From: Dysgonamonadaceae bacterium
Lineage (GTDB): Bacteria; Bacteroidota; Bacteroidia; Bacteroidales; Azobacteroidaceae
Direction of reading: 5' to 3'
Assembly (NCBI GenBank): GCA_031289145.1
Contig: JAITQA010000161.1
Location: 1-50,861 of the forward strand
DNA length: 50,861 bases
Positions 8,587 to 17,882 of this stretch are shown here, piece by piece. Positions within the stretch are counted from its first letter, which is position 1, and each line of letters opens with the position of its first letter. The notes under the pieces are model-generated. The model made no database searches and had not been told where the DNA came from. It saw nothing but the letters and a program-made list of their open reading frames with translations. The translations under genes were made by a program, and so were the position numbers.

Positions 8587-9903
8587 TCATTTTCCGCTGA
8601 AATTCACGGCATCGAAAAGTAAGGAAGGAATACGCAAAGGTGAAATCGTACGCGGATCGTTGCCTACTGCAAGGATTTTTTGCCAAAGCGTCAACAAGTT
8701 CCCGGTAATGTTCATCTCATTGATCGGCTTTACGGCTATGCCGTTTTCGACTAAAAATCCTTCTATTCCGAACGAGAAATCGCCTGTTGTGCTGTTACTG
8801 TTTCCTCCGTTAAATCCGGTTATCCAGATACCTTTGTCCAATGAAGCCAGCAGCTGGTCGAAATCCTTATCGCCATGATGCAAGGTAAGAATAGAAGGAG
8901 ACTGAATGGTCGGTTCCATATTCAGTTTGCCGCCATAATAAGTATCAATGTAATAGTGATTCAAAATGCCGTTTTCTATGACATTGAATTTTTTAGTGGC
9001 AACGCCTTCCCCGTCAAACCAACGGGCTCCTCTACCCTTTTTAAGGTGCGGATCGTCGGTAAGTGTAATTTTATCGGAGACGATTTGTTGCCCTAATTTA
9101 TCTATCAAAAAAGAAGATTTCTGCTGAATGGCGCTACCTTGTAAAGCCGAGACCAAGGGCGAAAGCAAGCGAGAAGCGGATAAATTATCCACAATCATCT
9201 TGTACACACCCGTTTTTATCTTTTTCTGACCTAATTTACGCAAAGTCCTTTCGTAAGCCTTTTTCCCCATATCCTTTTTTTGCAGGTCTTCCCAAAAAAC
9301 AGCAGCGTCGTACCAGGCAGCAGACGGACGGGTATCGCCGCTTCCTCTCAGGACGGTTCCCGCCGACAAACTGAAATACGTAGATTCCGATTCACCTTCG
9401 AAACCGTTGCTGGCAATGCTATATGAAGCGGAAGCGCCATCGGAATAATCCGAAGTAACCGAGATCAAACGTTTGTCGGTTTGATAAACTTCATTTACGT
9501 TTGCTTTTAACAAAGCTAATTTTTCGTCTACCGCTATTTTTTCAATACTTGCATCGTAAGTAGCCAAACCCTTTCCGTCACCTTTGTATAAACGGGCGGG
9601 ATCGGCCAATTTTCTGAATTCGTCTTTGGCCAAATAACGGGTAGTAGCGATTCCGTTGGAAATAAAATTTTCCAATTCCTTTTTATCCAATCTATTGGTT
9701 GTGAAAGATGCATACCGGCCATCCACATACAGTTGTATACTCAAGCCGTTCTCTGCCGACTGTTCCAAGCGGTCTAAGCGGGTATCACGGTATTCGAAAG
9801 TGTTATCCGTTCCGGAATAAACCGCAACACGCGCATCCGAACAACCTTTCGCTAAAGCATATTGCAAAGCCCATTGGGCCAATTCTTTATTTTCTTGCTG
9901 CAT
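8587..9903 (-). CDS. pmbA: TldE/PmbA-like metalloprotease subunit
   Basis: The product is 438 residues from the start at 9903 (MQQENKELAQ). It belongs to the TldD/PmbA (U62) family and lacks the HExxxH motif found in its neighbour, as expected for the TldE/PmbA partner. In characterised systems TldD and TldE form a heterodimer that trims unfolded peptides, including leader peptides of modified peptides. The start lies five bases after the tldD stop, and a strong GGAGG stretch in the tldD 3' end sits at ribosome-binding distance. That is notable because Bacteroidetes rarely rely on such sites. A start 32 codons upstream would overlap tldD and is less likely. Confidence 0.9.
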   Translation of the reverse strand: MQQENKELAQWALQYALAKGCSDARVAVYSGTDNTFEYRDTRLDRLEQSAENGLSIQLYVDGRYASFTTNRLDKKELENFISNGIATTRYLAKDEFRKLADPARLYKGDGKGLATYDASIEKIAVDEKLALLKANVNEVYQTDKRLISVTSDYSDGASASYSIASNGFEGESESTYFSLSAGTVLRGSGDTRPSAAWYDAAVFWEDLQKKDMGKKAYERTLRKLGQKKIKTGVYKMIVDNLSASRLLSPLVSALQGSAIQQKSSFLIDKLGQQIVSDKITLTDDPHLKKGRGARWFDGEGVATKKFNVIENGILNHYYIDTYYGGKLNMEPTIQSPSILTLHHGDKDFDQLLASLDKGIWITGFNGGNSNSTTGDFSFGIEGFLVENGIAVKPINEMNITGNLLTLWQKILAVGNDPRTISPLRIPSLLFDAVNFSGK

Positions 9904-9908
9904 TGTAA

Positions 9909-11312
9909 TTATACACCTCCTACTGTTAATTGTTTCACTAAAACCGACGGCAAACCTTGCGAAACCGGACAACTTTGTCCGTCTTTTCCGCAAGTCCATG
10001 CACCCTGGTCGATTTTCAGGTTATCGGCAACCATGCTAATATCAGCCAAAGCCTTAGGGCCATTTCCTATGATGTTAATATCTTTGATGGGCTGGGTTAA
10101 TTTCCCGTTTTCAATCAGGTAACCGCTTTTAACGAAAAATGTAAAATCCCCTTCGCCTATTTGTACCTGCCCGTTCGTGAAATTATCCACAAAAATACCG
10201 TTTTTCACAGCGGCAATAATGTCTGCTTCCGTAGTATTTCCATTTTCCATATAGGTTGAGCGCATACGTGGAATCGGGATAAAACGGAATGATTCACGGC
10301 GTCCGTTGCCGGTAGGAGGCACACCATAAAATTTTGCGCTGATGCGATCGTGCAAATAGGAAGTAAGGACGCCTTCGGTTACAATTGCCGTTTTTTGAGC
10401 AGCGATACCTTCATCGTCAAAATTAATAGACCCTCTCTCGTTGACAATGGTGCCATCGTCGACAATGGTAATGTCTTTGTTGCAAATCAATTTACCGAGT
10501 TTATCGGAGAAAATCGAAATGTTTTTTCGGTTGAAATCGGCTTCAAAAGCATGACCAATAGCTTCGTGCAAAAGAATACCCGAACCGCCGGCGCCCATAA
10601 CGACGGGCATTTCTCCGCCTTTCGGTTTCACGGCATCAAACAGTATAGCCGTTTGCTTCACAGCTTCTTGTGCTATCTCTTCTACTACTGCATCCGTCAG
10701 AAAAGAGACATCTTTCCGTGCAGACCTTGAAGAAAATCCGTTTTCTATTTTATCGCCTTGCTGCATGACGCAGTGGCCGTAGAGCCGAACCATGGGGCGA
10801 ATATCGGAACAAAGCAGTCCTTCCGAATTAAAATACAAGACATAAGTAGTATTGTCATAGAGGGCTGCATTTACTTTGACAAGCCTTGCGTCCAGTTCAA
10901 ATATTCGTTTGTTTATTTGCTGCAGGCAGGGAATTTTTTTTTGAATCGATTCTTCTTCCCATGAATGAATAATCGGATAATAGTTTTTAAAAACTTTTGC
11001 ATCCGTTTTTACAGGTGGAACTTTCGACGGTCCGTTGGCAATACGCGAAGCCACCCTGGCTGCTTTCATCATTTCGTTCGGATTTACGTCTTCTACAAAA
11101 GCGTATCCCTGCTGGTAACCGGACACAACGCGAATTCCCACGCCATAATCAATATGGGAGCCTGCCCGGTTCACAGCGCCGTCCTGCAAAACCAAAGAAT
11201 TGGAAAAAGTGTGTTCAAAAAACAAATCGGCATAATCTCCGCCCTTTTCCAAAGCGACTGCCAACACTTTTCTCAAGTCGCTTTCACTTACATTAAAATG
11301 TGCTAACATCAT
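9909..11312 (-). CDS. tldD: TldD-like zinc metalloprotease
   Basis: The 467-residue protein has the HEAIGH motif (near residue 250) that carries the zinc ligands in the TldD family. It precedes tldE in what looks like a two-gene operon. The likely job is breakdown of short peptides or removal of leader peptides, in the cytoplasm, as a dimer with TldE. The start could be either of two adjacent Met codons (11312 or 11309). No clear promoter was seen in the 76 bases upstream, which hold the hairpin that follows secDF, so read-through from secDF is possible. Confidence 0.92.
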   Translation of the reverse strand: MMLAHFNVSESDLRKVLAVALEKGGDYADLFFEHTFSNSLVLQDGAVNRAGSHIDYGVGIRVVSGYQQGYAFVEDVNPNEMMKAARVASRIANGPSKVPPVKTDAKVFKNYYPIIHSWEEESIQKKIPCLQQINKRIFELDARLVKVNAALYDNTTYVLYFNSEGLLCSDIRPMVRLYGHCVMQQGDKIENGFSSRSARKDVSFLTDAVVEEIAQEAVKQTAILFDAVKPKGGEMPVVMGAGGSGILLHEAIGHAFEADFNRKNISIFSDKLGKLICNKDITIVDDGTIVNERGSINFDDEGIAAQKTAIVTEGVLTSYLHDRISAKFYGVPPTGNGRRESFRFIPIPRMRSTYMENGNTTEADIIAAVKNGIFVDNFTNGQVQIGEGDFTFFVKSGYLIENGKLTQPIKDINIIGNGPKALADISMVADNLKIDQGAWTCGKDGQSCPVSQGLPSVLVKQLTVGGV

Positions 11313-11338
11313 TGGTAAATTTTCTTTTTAATGTAGAA

Positions 11339-11362
11339 GGGCGAAGAAAAAATCCTTCGCCC
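11339..11362 (-). terminator. Hairpin downstream of secDF
   Basis: Eight-base G/C-rich arms (GGGCGAAG and CTTCGCCC) enclose an A-rich loop, 27 bases after the secDF stop. The T-run after it on the minus strand is weak, so it may only partly stop transcription into tldD. Confidence 0.5.
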
Positions 11363-11388
11363 CCTGTTTTTACCCTTTGCAGGATAAT

Positions 11389-14300
11389 TTATTTTGCTTT
11401 AAGCTCTTGCTGTTTTTTCAGTTGTTTCCTGTTTTGAATTTCAAAAGCAATCGGAGCTGCTGTGAACAGAGAAGAGAAAGTACCAATGAATACACCAAGC
11501 AACATTGCGAATGAGAAGCTGCGAATAGCATCACCGGCAAAGATAAATATGATGATTAAGACCACAATTGTACTCATACTCGTGTTGAATGTCCTGTCCA
11601 AAGTAGAATTGAGCGCTTCATTAAACAGTTCAAATTTCGGCCGTTTCGGATAAAGATGCGTGTATTCCCGCACACGGTCGAAGATAACCACCTTGTCATT
11701 AATGGAATAACCGATAACCGTCAATACGGCGCCGATAAATGTCTGGTCCACCTCCATGGAGAAGGGAACGAAACCCCATAAGATTGAGTAGGCGCCTATA
11801 ATAAAGAGGGCATCTCCCGCGAGCGCGACAATTGAGCCGACACTATACGATACATCTCTGAATCGCAATAAGATATAAAGCCCGATTGCAATTACGGATA
11901 AGAAAACAGCCCAAATAGCGCCGGTTTTGATGTCCTCGGCAATACTCGGCCCCACTTTTTGAGAACTTTGTATATAGTCGGTAATGAATTGTTCGTAGGT
12001 AACGCCTTCCTTCATAAAAGGTTTTAAGCCTTCGTATAATTTGTCGGTTACTTCAGCATCTACAGTCGGTGAATTATCTGTAATTTTATAGTTGGTGGAA
12101 ACCCGTATCTGGTTGGATGAAGTAATGGTAATGACACTGGGCACGTGATCCGGGAAGAAAGGATCCAGCAGTTCTTGCGCTTCGATAGTATTCACCGGTT
12201 GGTCGAAGCGGATCGTATAGTTACGTCCTCCCGTAAAGTCGATACCTTGATTCAGTCCGCGGAATACGAAAAAAAGAATACAGATAATAACGATTGAGGA
12301 GTTGATAATATAGATTACTTTCTTATTTTTGAAGAAATTGAAAGAAGGATTTACTAAGAAATTCTTCATTAGCGGTGTGGTAAATGTCAGATTCAGCAAT
12401 TTACCTTTTCCCATAAAATATTCGTAAGTAACACGTGTCAGGAACACTGCCGTAAAGAATGATATGACAATACCGATAATCAAAGTGGTAGCAAAACCAC
12501 GAATAGGACCCGTACCGAAAACAAACAGGATGACACCGGTAATGATAGAGGTAAGGTTGGAGTCAAAAATTGCGGAGAAAGCTTTTCTATATCCTTCTTC
12601 CACTGCTTTTTTCAAATTTTTTCCGCCTCTGATTTCTTCTTTGATGCGTTCATAAATCAACACATTCGCATCTACCGCTATGGCCAAAGCCAACACGATA
12701 CCTGCAATACCCGATAGTGTCAATACGGCATGGAACGATGCCAGTACACCCATTGTAAAGAACAAGTTAAGCAATAAAGCGCTATCGGCTACCAATCCCG
12801 GCTTCCAGCCGTACACAAATATAAGATAAGCCATTAAGAGGATAAGTGCGAACAAGAAAGAGATGAATCCCTTATCGATCGCTTCCTGTCCCAAGGAGGG
12901 GCCTATGACGTCTTCCTGTACAATGCGGGCAGGAGCTGACATTTTCCCGGATTTCAATACATTTGCCAAGTCTTTGGCGTCTTCCGGCGTAAACTGACCG
13001 GTAATATTGGAACGTCCATTGGATATTTCAACTTGCACAACAGGAGCGGAATACACATGGTTGTCCAAGACGATGGCAACAGGTTTACCGATATTTTCCT
13101 TGGTCAAACGCGCCCATTTCTTAGCTCCGTCGGAGTTCATGGTCATATTTACTTCTGCGAATTTGGAATTTTGCGAAAATTCATCGTTCGCACCGGATAC
13201 GACATCCCCTTCTAAAGGCGCTTTGCCATCTCGGGTGGTTACTTTCAAGGCATACAGCGAGAAAAATTTTTCTTCTTCATCTATCGCTTTCACGCCCCAT
13301 ACCAATTTCAATTGACGTGGAAGCGCATCTTTTACCTGACGCATATTGAAGTATCTGTCTACCAGAGCCATATCGCGTTTGTTTACGATACCGATAACGC
13401 ATCCGTCCGAAGATTGTTGCGGTGAAAGGTTTGTAAACAAAACGAAAAGCGGATAATTTTTAGTATAAGTATCCAGCATTTTATTGACGCTATCTGTTGC
13501 CTGAACTTCAGCTAATTTGCTTTCGAACTGGCTGATGGCGGAATCGCTTACCGATGCGTTTTCGTCATTGACAGCTGTTGTGTCGGCTGTACTTTCCGCT
13601 ACGGTTTGGTTTTCCGCAGGCGTATTTTCGGTATTCAGGGCAACAGGCGCTACAGCCGTTTTGTCCAAAGCGTTGGCAATAGAATCCCGGATAATGGCAT
13701 TTGCAGCCAGCAAGGCCTGATGAATTTCTTTTTCCTCAAATGTTTCCCAAAATTCCAGGTTGGCGCTACCTTGCAACAGCGTACGTACCCGTTCAGGTTC
13801 TTTTATACCCGGCAGTTCGATAGATATGCGTCCGTCGGTTTCCATTTTCTGGATGTTAGGCGCTACCACACCAAAGCCGTCGATACGGGTGCGAAGTACG
13901 TTGAATGAATTATCAATAGCGCTGCTTAATTCTTTTCTCAACACACTTTCTACTTGTGCATCTGTACTTTGTGGCGTAATTTTGTCTTTCAGTTCAAATG
14001 TGCTGAAGACGGCAGATAAACGTGCGCCGGGGTCTAACTTATGGTATTCTTCTGTAAATAAAGATATGTAATCTTTGTTACTGCTTGCCTGACGTTCAGT
14101 AGCATTTGCCAATGCCTGGTTGAAAATCGGGTCCGGATTATTATTCGCCAGCGATTTTAGCACATCGGCCACGCTAAGCTCCATAATCACACTCATACCG
14201 CCTTTCAGGTCAAGGCCTAAATTGATTTCCATCGTACGGCTTTTTTTCAGGCTATAACCTAACCATACCTTCGTTGTAGCCAGAGAATCAAGATAAAAAT

Positions 14301-14439
14301 TCTCTTTTTCAGGGACTCCGCCGGAATATTCTTTTGCTTTCTCGTAATAATTATTTGTCACGAATGTAAATGACAAATAAAACATACAAACCAAGGTCAG
14401 CAATACCGCGAAGACCGTTATAAATCCTTTGTTTTGCAT
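11389..14439 (-). CDS. secDF: SecDF protein export membrane subunit (SecD-SecF fusion)
   Basis: The 1016-residue protein joins SecD (roughly residues 1-650) and SecF (roughly 690-1016). The SecD half shows an N-terminal membrane helix, the LGLDLKGG motif, a large periplasmic domain and the IAVDANVLIYERIKEE segment. The SecF half has GIDFTGGRNY and the SINDKVVIFDRVRE segment. About 12 membrane helices are expected. SecDF uses the proton gradient to help pull secreted proteins out of SecYEG. The periplasmic part has a low-complexity, Ala/Thr/Glu-rich insert around residues 255-320. Fusion of the two is usual in Bacteroidetes. The gene has its own promoter element at 14494-14501. Confidence 0.96.
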   Translation of the reverse strand: MQNKGFITVFAVLLTLVCMFYLSFTFVTNNYYEKAKEYSGGVPEKENFYLDSLATTKVWLGYSLKKSRTMEINLGLDLKGGMSVIMELSVADVLKSLANNNPDPIFNQALANATERQASSNKDYISLFTEEYHKLDPGARLSAVFSTFELKDKITPQSTDAQVESVLRKELSSAIDNSFNVLRTRIDGFGVVAPNIQKMETDGRISIELPGIKEPERVRTLLQGSANLEFWETFEEKEIHQALLAANAIIRDSIANALDKTAVAPVALNTENTPAENQTVAESTADTTAVNDENASVSDSAISQFESKLAEVQATDSVNKMLDTYTKNYPLFVLFTNLSPQQSSDGCVIGIVNKRDMALVDRYFNMRQVKDALPRQLKLVWGVKAIDEEEKFFSLYALKVTTRDGKAPLEGDVVSGANDEFSQNSKFAEVNMTMNSDGAKKWARLTKENIGKPVAIVLDNHVYSAPVVQVEISNGRSNITGQFTPEDAKDLANVLKSGKMSAPARIVQEDVIGPSLGQEAIDKGFISFLFALILLMAYLIFVYGWKPGLVADSALLLNLFFTMGVLASFHAVLTLSGIAGIVLALAIAVDANVLIYERIKEEIRGGKNLKKAVEEGYRKAFSAIFDSNLTSIITGVILFVFGTGPIRGFATTLIIGIVISFFTAVFLTRVTYEYFMGKGKLLNLTFTTPLMKNFLVNPSFNFFKNKKVIYIINSSIVIICILFFVFRGLNQGIDFTGGRNYTIRFDQPVNTIEAQELLDPFFPDHVPSVITITSSNQIRVSTNYKITDNSPTVDAEVTDKLYEGLKPFMKEGVTYEQFITDYIQSSQKVGPSIAEDIKTGAIWAVFLSVIAIGLYILLRFRDVSYSVGSIVALAGDALFIIGAYSILWGFVPFSMEVDQTFIGAVLTVIGYSINDKVVIFDRVREYTHLYPKRPKFELFNEALNSTLDRTFNTSMSTIVVLIIIFIFAGDAIRSFSFAMLLGVFIGTFSSLFTAAPIAFEIQNRKQLKKQQELKAK

Positions 14440-14493
14440 TTGACTTTTATTTTATTTTTGACATTAATTAGCTTAGGCTTATTTTTCAGCGTG

Positions 14494-14501
14494 CAAATAT
14501 A
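14494..14501 (-). promoter_or_regulatory. -7 promoter element for secDF
   Basis: The minus strand reads TATATTTG, matching TAnnTTTG, 55 bases before the secDF start and followed by GC as in other promoters here. Confidence 0.6.
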
Positions 14502-14576
14502 GCGTTTTTTAAGCAATTGAGACCAAAAAACAGGGATAAATATTTACTATTTATATGATTATTTTGAATTTTGCCT

Positions 14577-15506
14577 TTAATTAACGATTTCATCAATGAC
14601 ATATTCAGGTCTTTCTTTCACTTCGTCGAATAAAATACCGACATATTGACCCAAAACACCAATGGTGAGCAACTGTATTCCGCCAAAGAAAATCACGACT
14701 ATCATGATGGAAGTCCATCCCGATTCGGCGTTGGTATAACCGAAAATTTTACCGAACACGTACCACAAAGCCATGAATATTCCTATCAATACTGTGATAA
14801 ATCCCAGACTGGTTGCCAAAAGCAAGGGCTTTTTTGAGAAATACAGCAAAGCGGTGGATGCGAATGAAATCATTTTTTTCAGCGGATATTTGGTTTCTCC
14901 GGCAAAACGCGCTTCTCGTTCGTAATAAAAAGGAACTTGCTTGAAGCCAATCCAGGAAATCAGTCCGCGTATGTATTTTCCTTTTTCTTTGAAACGGTTG
15001 AATTCCTGAATGATACGTGAATCTATCAATCGGAAGTCGCCGGTATCTAAGGGGAAATTAATTTCCGACAAACGATTGAGGAAGCGGTAAAATATTTTGG
15101 CCGACCACAATTTGAATTTACTTTCGCCTACTCTCTTTTTACGCACACAATATACCACATTCGCCTGTTCTTCCGCTTGTTTGCGTAGCAAATCCGGAAT
15201 AAGTTCGGGCGGATCCTGCAAGTCGGCGTCTATAATGATGGCCAAATCGCTGTTACAATGGTGAATACCCGCTGTAACAGCTTTCTGGTGTCCGAAATTC
15301 CGGGAAAAATTGATTAGCTTTACGGACTCGTCTTTTTCGCTGATATTCCGGAGAATAGACAAAGTCCCATCTCTGCTCCCATCATTGATGAAGATGATAT
15401 GGGAATCAAAATCCAGACCGGTCAATACATTTTTAATCCGGTTGTAAGTAGTTTCAATCACAGCTTCTTCGTTATAACACGGAACGATAATACTTAAAGT
15501 CTTCAT
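14577..15506 (-). CDS. GT2 polyprenyl-phosphate glycosyltransferase (GtrB/DPM1-like)
   Basis: The 309-residue protein starts with a GT-A fold: IIVPCYNEE near residue 6, and the metal- and donor-binding DADLQDPPELIP near residue 93. Two membrane helices lie near the C-terminus (about residues 225-300), as in GtrB and ArnC-type enzymes. These load a sugar from a nucleotide donor onto undecaprenyl phosphate at the inner face of the cytoplasmic membrane. The GtrA-family protein encoded 27 bases upstream fits as the partner that flips the lipid-linked sugar. It is last in the run that starts with lysC. The sugar is unknown. Confidence 0.88.
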   Translation of the reverse strand: MKTLSIIVPCYNEEAVIETTYNRIKNVLTGLDFDSHIIFINDGSRDGTLSILRNISEKDESVKLINFSRNFGHQKAVTAGIHHCNSDLAIIIDADLQDPPELIPDLLRKQAEEQANVVYCVRKKRVGESKFKLWSAKIFYRFLNRLSEINFPLDTGDFRLIDSRIIQEFNRFKEKGKYIRGLISWIGFKQVPFYYEREARFAGETKYPLKKMISFASTALLYFSKKPLLLATSLGFITVLIGIFMALWYVFGKIFGYTNAESGWTSIMIVVIFFGGIQLLTIGVLGQYVGILFDEVKERPEYVIDEIVN

Positions 15507-15533
15507 ATTGTATGTAAATGCTACTCTTTAAAA

Positions 15534-15998
15534 TTATTTTTTGAATGTATAATATTTATTGAAAACAAAATTCAGTACTGTATAGAAAACAATTCCTATC
15601 AACTGACAAATATAAGCAAAATTTACGTTATATTCATGATTCAGGAGGCAAAATTGAAAGGTATTGATTTTAAGATACGTATTTAGCCCGTTAACGAGCA
15701 ATAACTGAAGACCGAAACAAATCGCGAATGCGATGAGGAAGCGGTAAAAATCTACTTTCCAATTTTTATTACTCTTGAATGTCCAGGACCGGTTCCAAAG
15801 GAAACTATTCACTAAACCCACTATATAACCAATTGTATTTGAGATAGAAACAATTAACGATGACACAGATTCATCATGGTCGATTCCAAACACGACATGC
15901 ATCATAAACCAAATGGTCAGAGCGGTCAGCAAAGTATTCATTACCCCCACAATTCCGTATTTGAGCGCTTGAATCAGCAATCCGTTTTGCATAGTCAC
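15534..15998 (-). CDS. GtrA-family membrane protein (putative lipid-linked sugar flippase)
   Basis: The 154-residue protein has four predicted membrane helices and the GtrA features YGIVGVMNTLLTALTIW at the N-terminus and NFVFNKYYTF at the C-terminus. GtrA proteins are thought to move polyprenyl-phosphate sugars to the outer face of the membrane. Its start overlaps the end of the upstream unknown gene by four bases (ATGA), so translation is probably coupled. It pairs with the GtrB-like enzyme just downstream. Confidence 0.85.
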   Translation of the reverse strand: MTMQNGLLIQALKYGIVGVMNTLLTALTIWFMMHVVFGIDHDESVSSLIVSISNTIGYIVGLVNSFLWNRSWTFKSNKNWKVDFYRFLIAFAICFGLQLLLVNGLNTYLKINTFQFCLLNHEYNVNFAYICQLIGIVFYTVLNFVFNKYYTFKK

Positions 15999-16714
15999 AA
16001 AAATTTGGATCTTTGTAATTCCCTTTGAATATCTTCTTCCGAAAATACTTTTACATTGGTAACAATAAATCCGTTATCAATAAAATTACCATATTGGTTA
16101 CATTCGGAAATAGCCTGTTCCAGCATCATTTTGATATCAATATTTATCGTGACTAAAAACAACAAAGTGAAATAGTTATTTCCAATTTTCAGATTTTCCG
16201 TAACACCTCCGTGTTTCTGTATATAATATGGAATTTCTTTTGTTATCAAATCCTGTTGATATTGTGAGAATTTTCTCAAGCGATTGGATTTAAAGAAAGC
16301 AAAAAAGCGCAATAAATCGTCTTTCCCGCCCAATCCGGTAGAAATGAAAACTTGTTTTTCGTCGGAAAATTCGGATTCCAAGGTAATTTTTGCATGGAGT
16401 AAAGACATGGTAATCCAATCGTCCTGATGATTCTCATTATAGGATTCGATAGCGCGATAAGCTTTTACATCAGCCGAAACAGCCAAATAAGCCAGTGCGT
16501 ATCTTATTTCTACTAAAGAAGCAGTCGGAGAATTCAGAATTTCTATCTGTTCTTCGATATTGTTTTTAGCAGCCTTATTTCTCAGTTCTTCTGAAAAGCG
16601 AAAATATTCCATTTGTTTTTCAACGGAAATGTTGGTTTCCAGAACATGCAAATTGCCTTTTATCCTTCCCAAGGAATGCTGGAGTTCCTTAAAAGCGTCA
16701 TTATCGTTTTTCAT
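15995..16714 (-). CDS. Conserved-looking protein of unknown function between two glycosyltransferase genes
   Basis: I do not recognise this 239-residue protein. It has no signal peptide or membrane segment and looks mostly alpha-helical. A stretch near residues 55-95 (EEQIEILN...EIRYALAYLAVSADVKAYRAI) has the rhythm of HEAT/TPR-like helical repeats. Its start lies inside the end of the upstream glycosyltransferase gene (14-base overlap) and its end overlaps the GtrA start by four bases. Such tight packing implies joint expression and perhaps a joint role in building a surface polymer. A cytoplasmic scaffold or regulator for the glycosyltransferases is possible but is only inference. Confidence 0.75.
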   Translation of the reverse strand: MKNDNDAFKELQHSLGRIKGNLHVLETNISVEKQMEYFRFSEELRNKAAKNNIEEQIEILNSPTASLVEIRYALAYLAVSADVKAYRAIESYNENHQDDWITMSLLHAKITLESEFSDEKQVFISTGLGGKDDLLRFFAFFKSNRLRKFSQYQQDLITKEIPYYIQKHGGVTENLKIGNNYFTLLFLVTINIDIKMMLEQAISECNQYGNFIDNGFIVTNVKVFSEEDIQRELQRSKFL

Positions 16715-17876
16715 ATTTGTACGTATAATTTTCTTTCCTTTTAAATAGACCGTAAATATAGAAATATATATTCACAAAAACTTGAAATAAGTCAAAAAAA
16801 GGAATAGTAAGATAAAATTTTTCCAGATGCAAGCCGGACGCTGTTCTGTTTATCACATATAGTTGTGAAAAAAAGCGGCCTAAAAAGCAAAACAAGGCTA
16901 TTCCGGGCGCCCAAAAATCGGAGGTTTGCAAATATGGGTATCCGAGAAGGATACATGCAATGAAACTAATACCGAAACAGCATCTTATAAGCATTTCAAA
17001 ACGCCACAAGGCATGTGGTCCGGGTTTATAGAAATCGGAGGTAATCGCACGGTCGGTTTTCCATTTTTTCCAATCGTAATGCTCATTGATACCTGCTATG
17101 ACAACGCTTTTTGCAGAAAATTCGACAGCGGTATTTTTCCGGTTTGCTATTTCATTGACAAATAAATCATCTTCTCCTTGCTGCAATATCCTGTGTTTCA
17201 CAAATCCTCTCTGTTCGGTAAAATGTTTTTTTGCATAGCCCAAATTTCTACCGTTTCCTGCATAAGGATGCCTGAATAAAGCCAATGAAATCATTTGTAA
17301 ATTGGAGAAAAAGTAATCGTAAGCCCTGAATTTGGAAGCAATTCCTTTTCGTTTCTCCATAGCGGAGAAACCCAATACAATTGTTTTACTACGAAAATGG
17401 CGGGACATTAATGAAATCCATTTTTCACTCCTTATTTTTCCATCCGCCTCCATGAACAAAAATGTTTCATATTTAGCGGCTTTGATTCCCAGCGTCAACC
17501 CTAATTTTTTTCGGCTCACATTTCTTGTATCTTCCGGAATATGGGTAGCATACAGATTCTCATATTGTCTTTTTAACTGCATCAACGTTTCCTCATTTTC
17601 ATCTGAAAGTCCGTCGGTTACCACGATGACTTCAAATTCAGGGTAATCTTGTTCCAAAATAGGAGGAAGAAGCACAGCCAAATCGTAATAATTATTTTTT
17701 ATACAAATAATTACAGAAACAGGAGGTTGATAGGAAGGCAAGCGGATTTTATTTTTGGCGACGGACAATAAATAGTAATAGGGTTTTGCCAATACCACCC
17801 AATAGAATAGTAACTGAGCGATTAAACAAAACGCCAGGACGGAAAGTAATAGTATTTCTATGGTATCAAACAACAT
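16701..17876 (-). CDS. Membrane-anchored GT2 family glycosyltransferase
   Basis: The 391-residue protein has an N-terminal membrane helix (about residues 5-30) and a GT-A domain with VSVIICIKNN near residue 54. The acidic motif FMEADGKI is near 141, and the QGEDDLFVNE stretch near 235 resembles the catalytic region of processive or cellulose-synthase-like GT2 enzymes. Two or more C-terminal membrane helices follow (about residues 300-375). It probably adds sugars to a lipid-linked or surface glycan at the cytoplasmic membrane. It lies six bases after lysA in the same direction. Donor and acceptor are unknown. Confidence 0.82.
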   Translation of the reverse strand: MLFDTIEILLLSVLAFCLIAQLLFYWVVLAKPYYYLLSVAKNKIRLPSYQPPVSVIICIKNNYYDLAVLLPPILEQDYPEFEVIVVTDGLSDENEETLMQLKRQYENLYATHIPEDTRNVSRKKLGLTLGIKAAKYETFLFMEADGKIRSEKWISLMSRHFRSKTIVLGFSAMEKRKGIASKFRAYDYFFSNLQMISLALFRHPYAGNGRNLGYAKKHFTEQRGFVKHRILQQGEDDLFVNEIANRKNTAVEFSAKSVVIAGINEHYDWKKWKTDRAITSDFYKPGPHALWRFEMLIRCCFGISFIACILLGYPYLQTSDFWAPGIALFCFLGRFFSQLYVINRTASGLHLEKFYLTIPFFDLFQVFVNIYFYIYGLFKRKENYTYKYEKR

Positions 17877-17882
17877 ATAATT

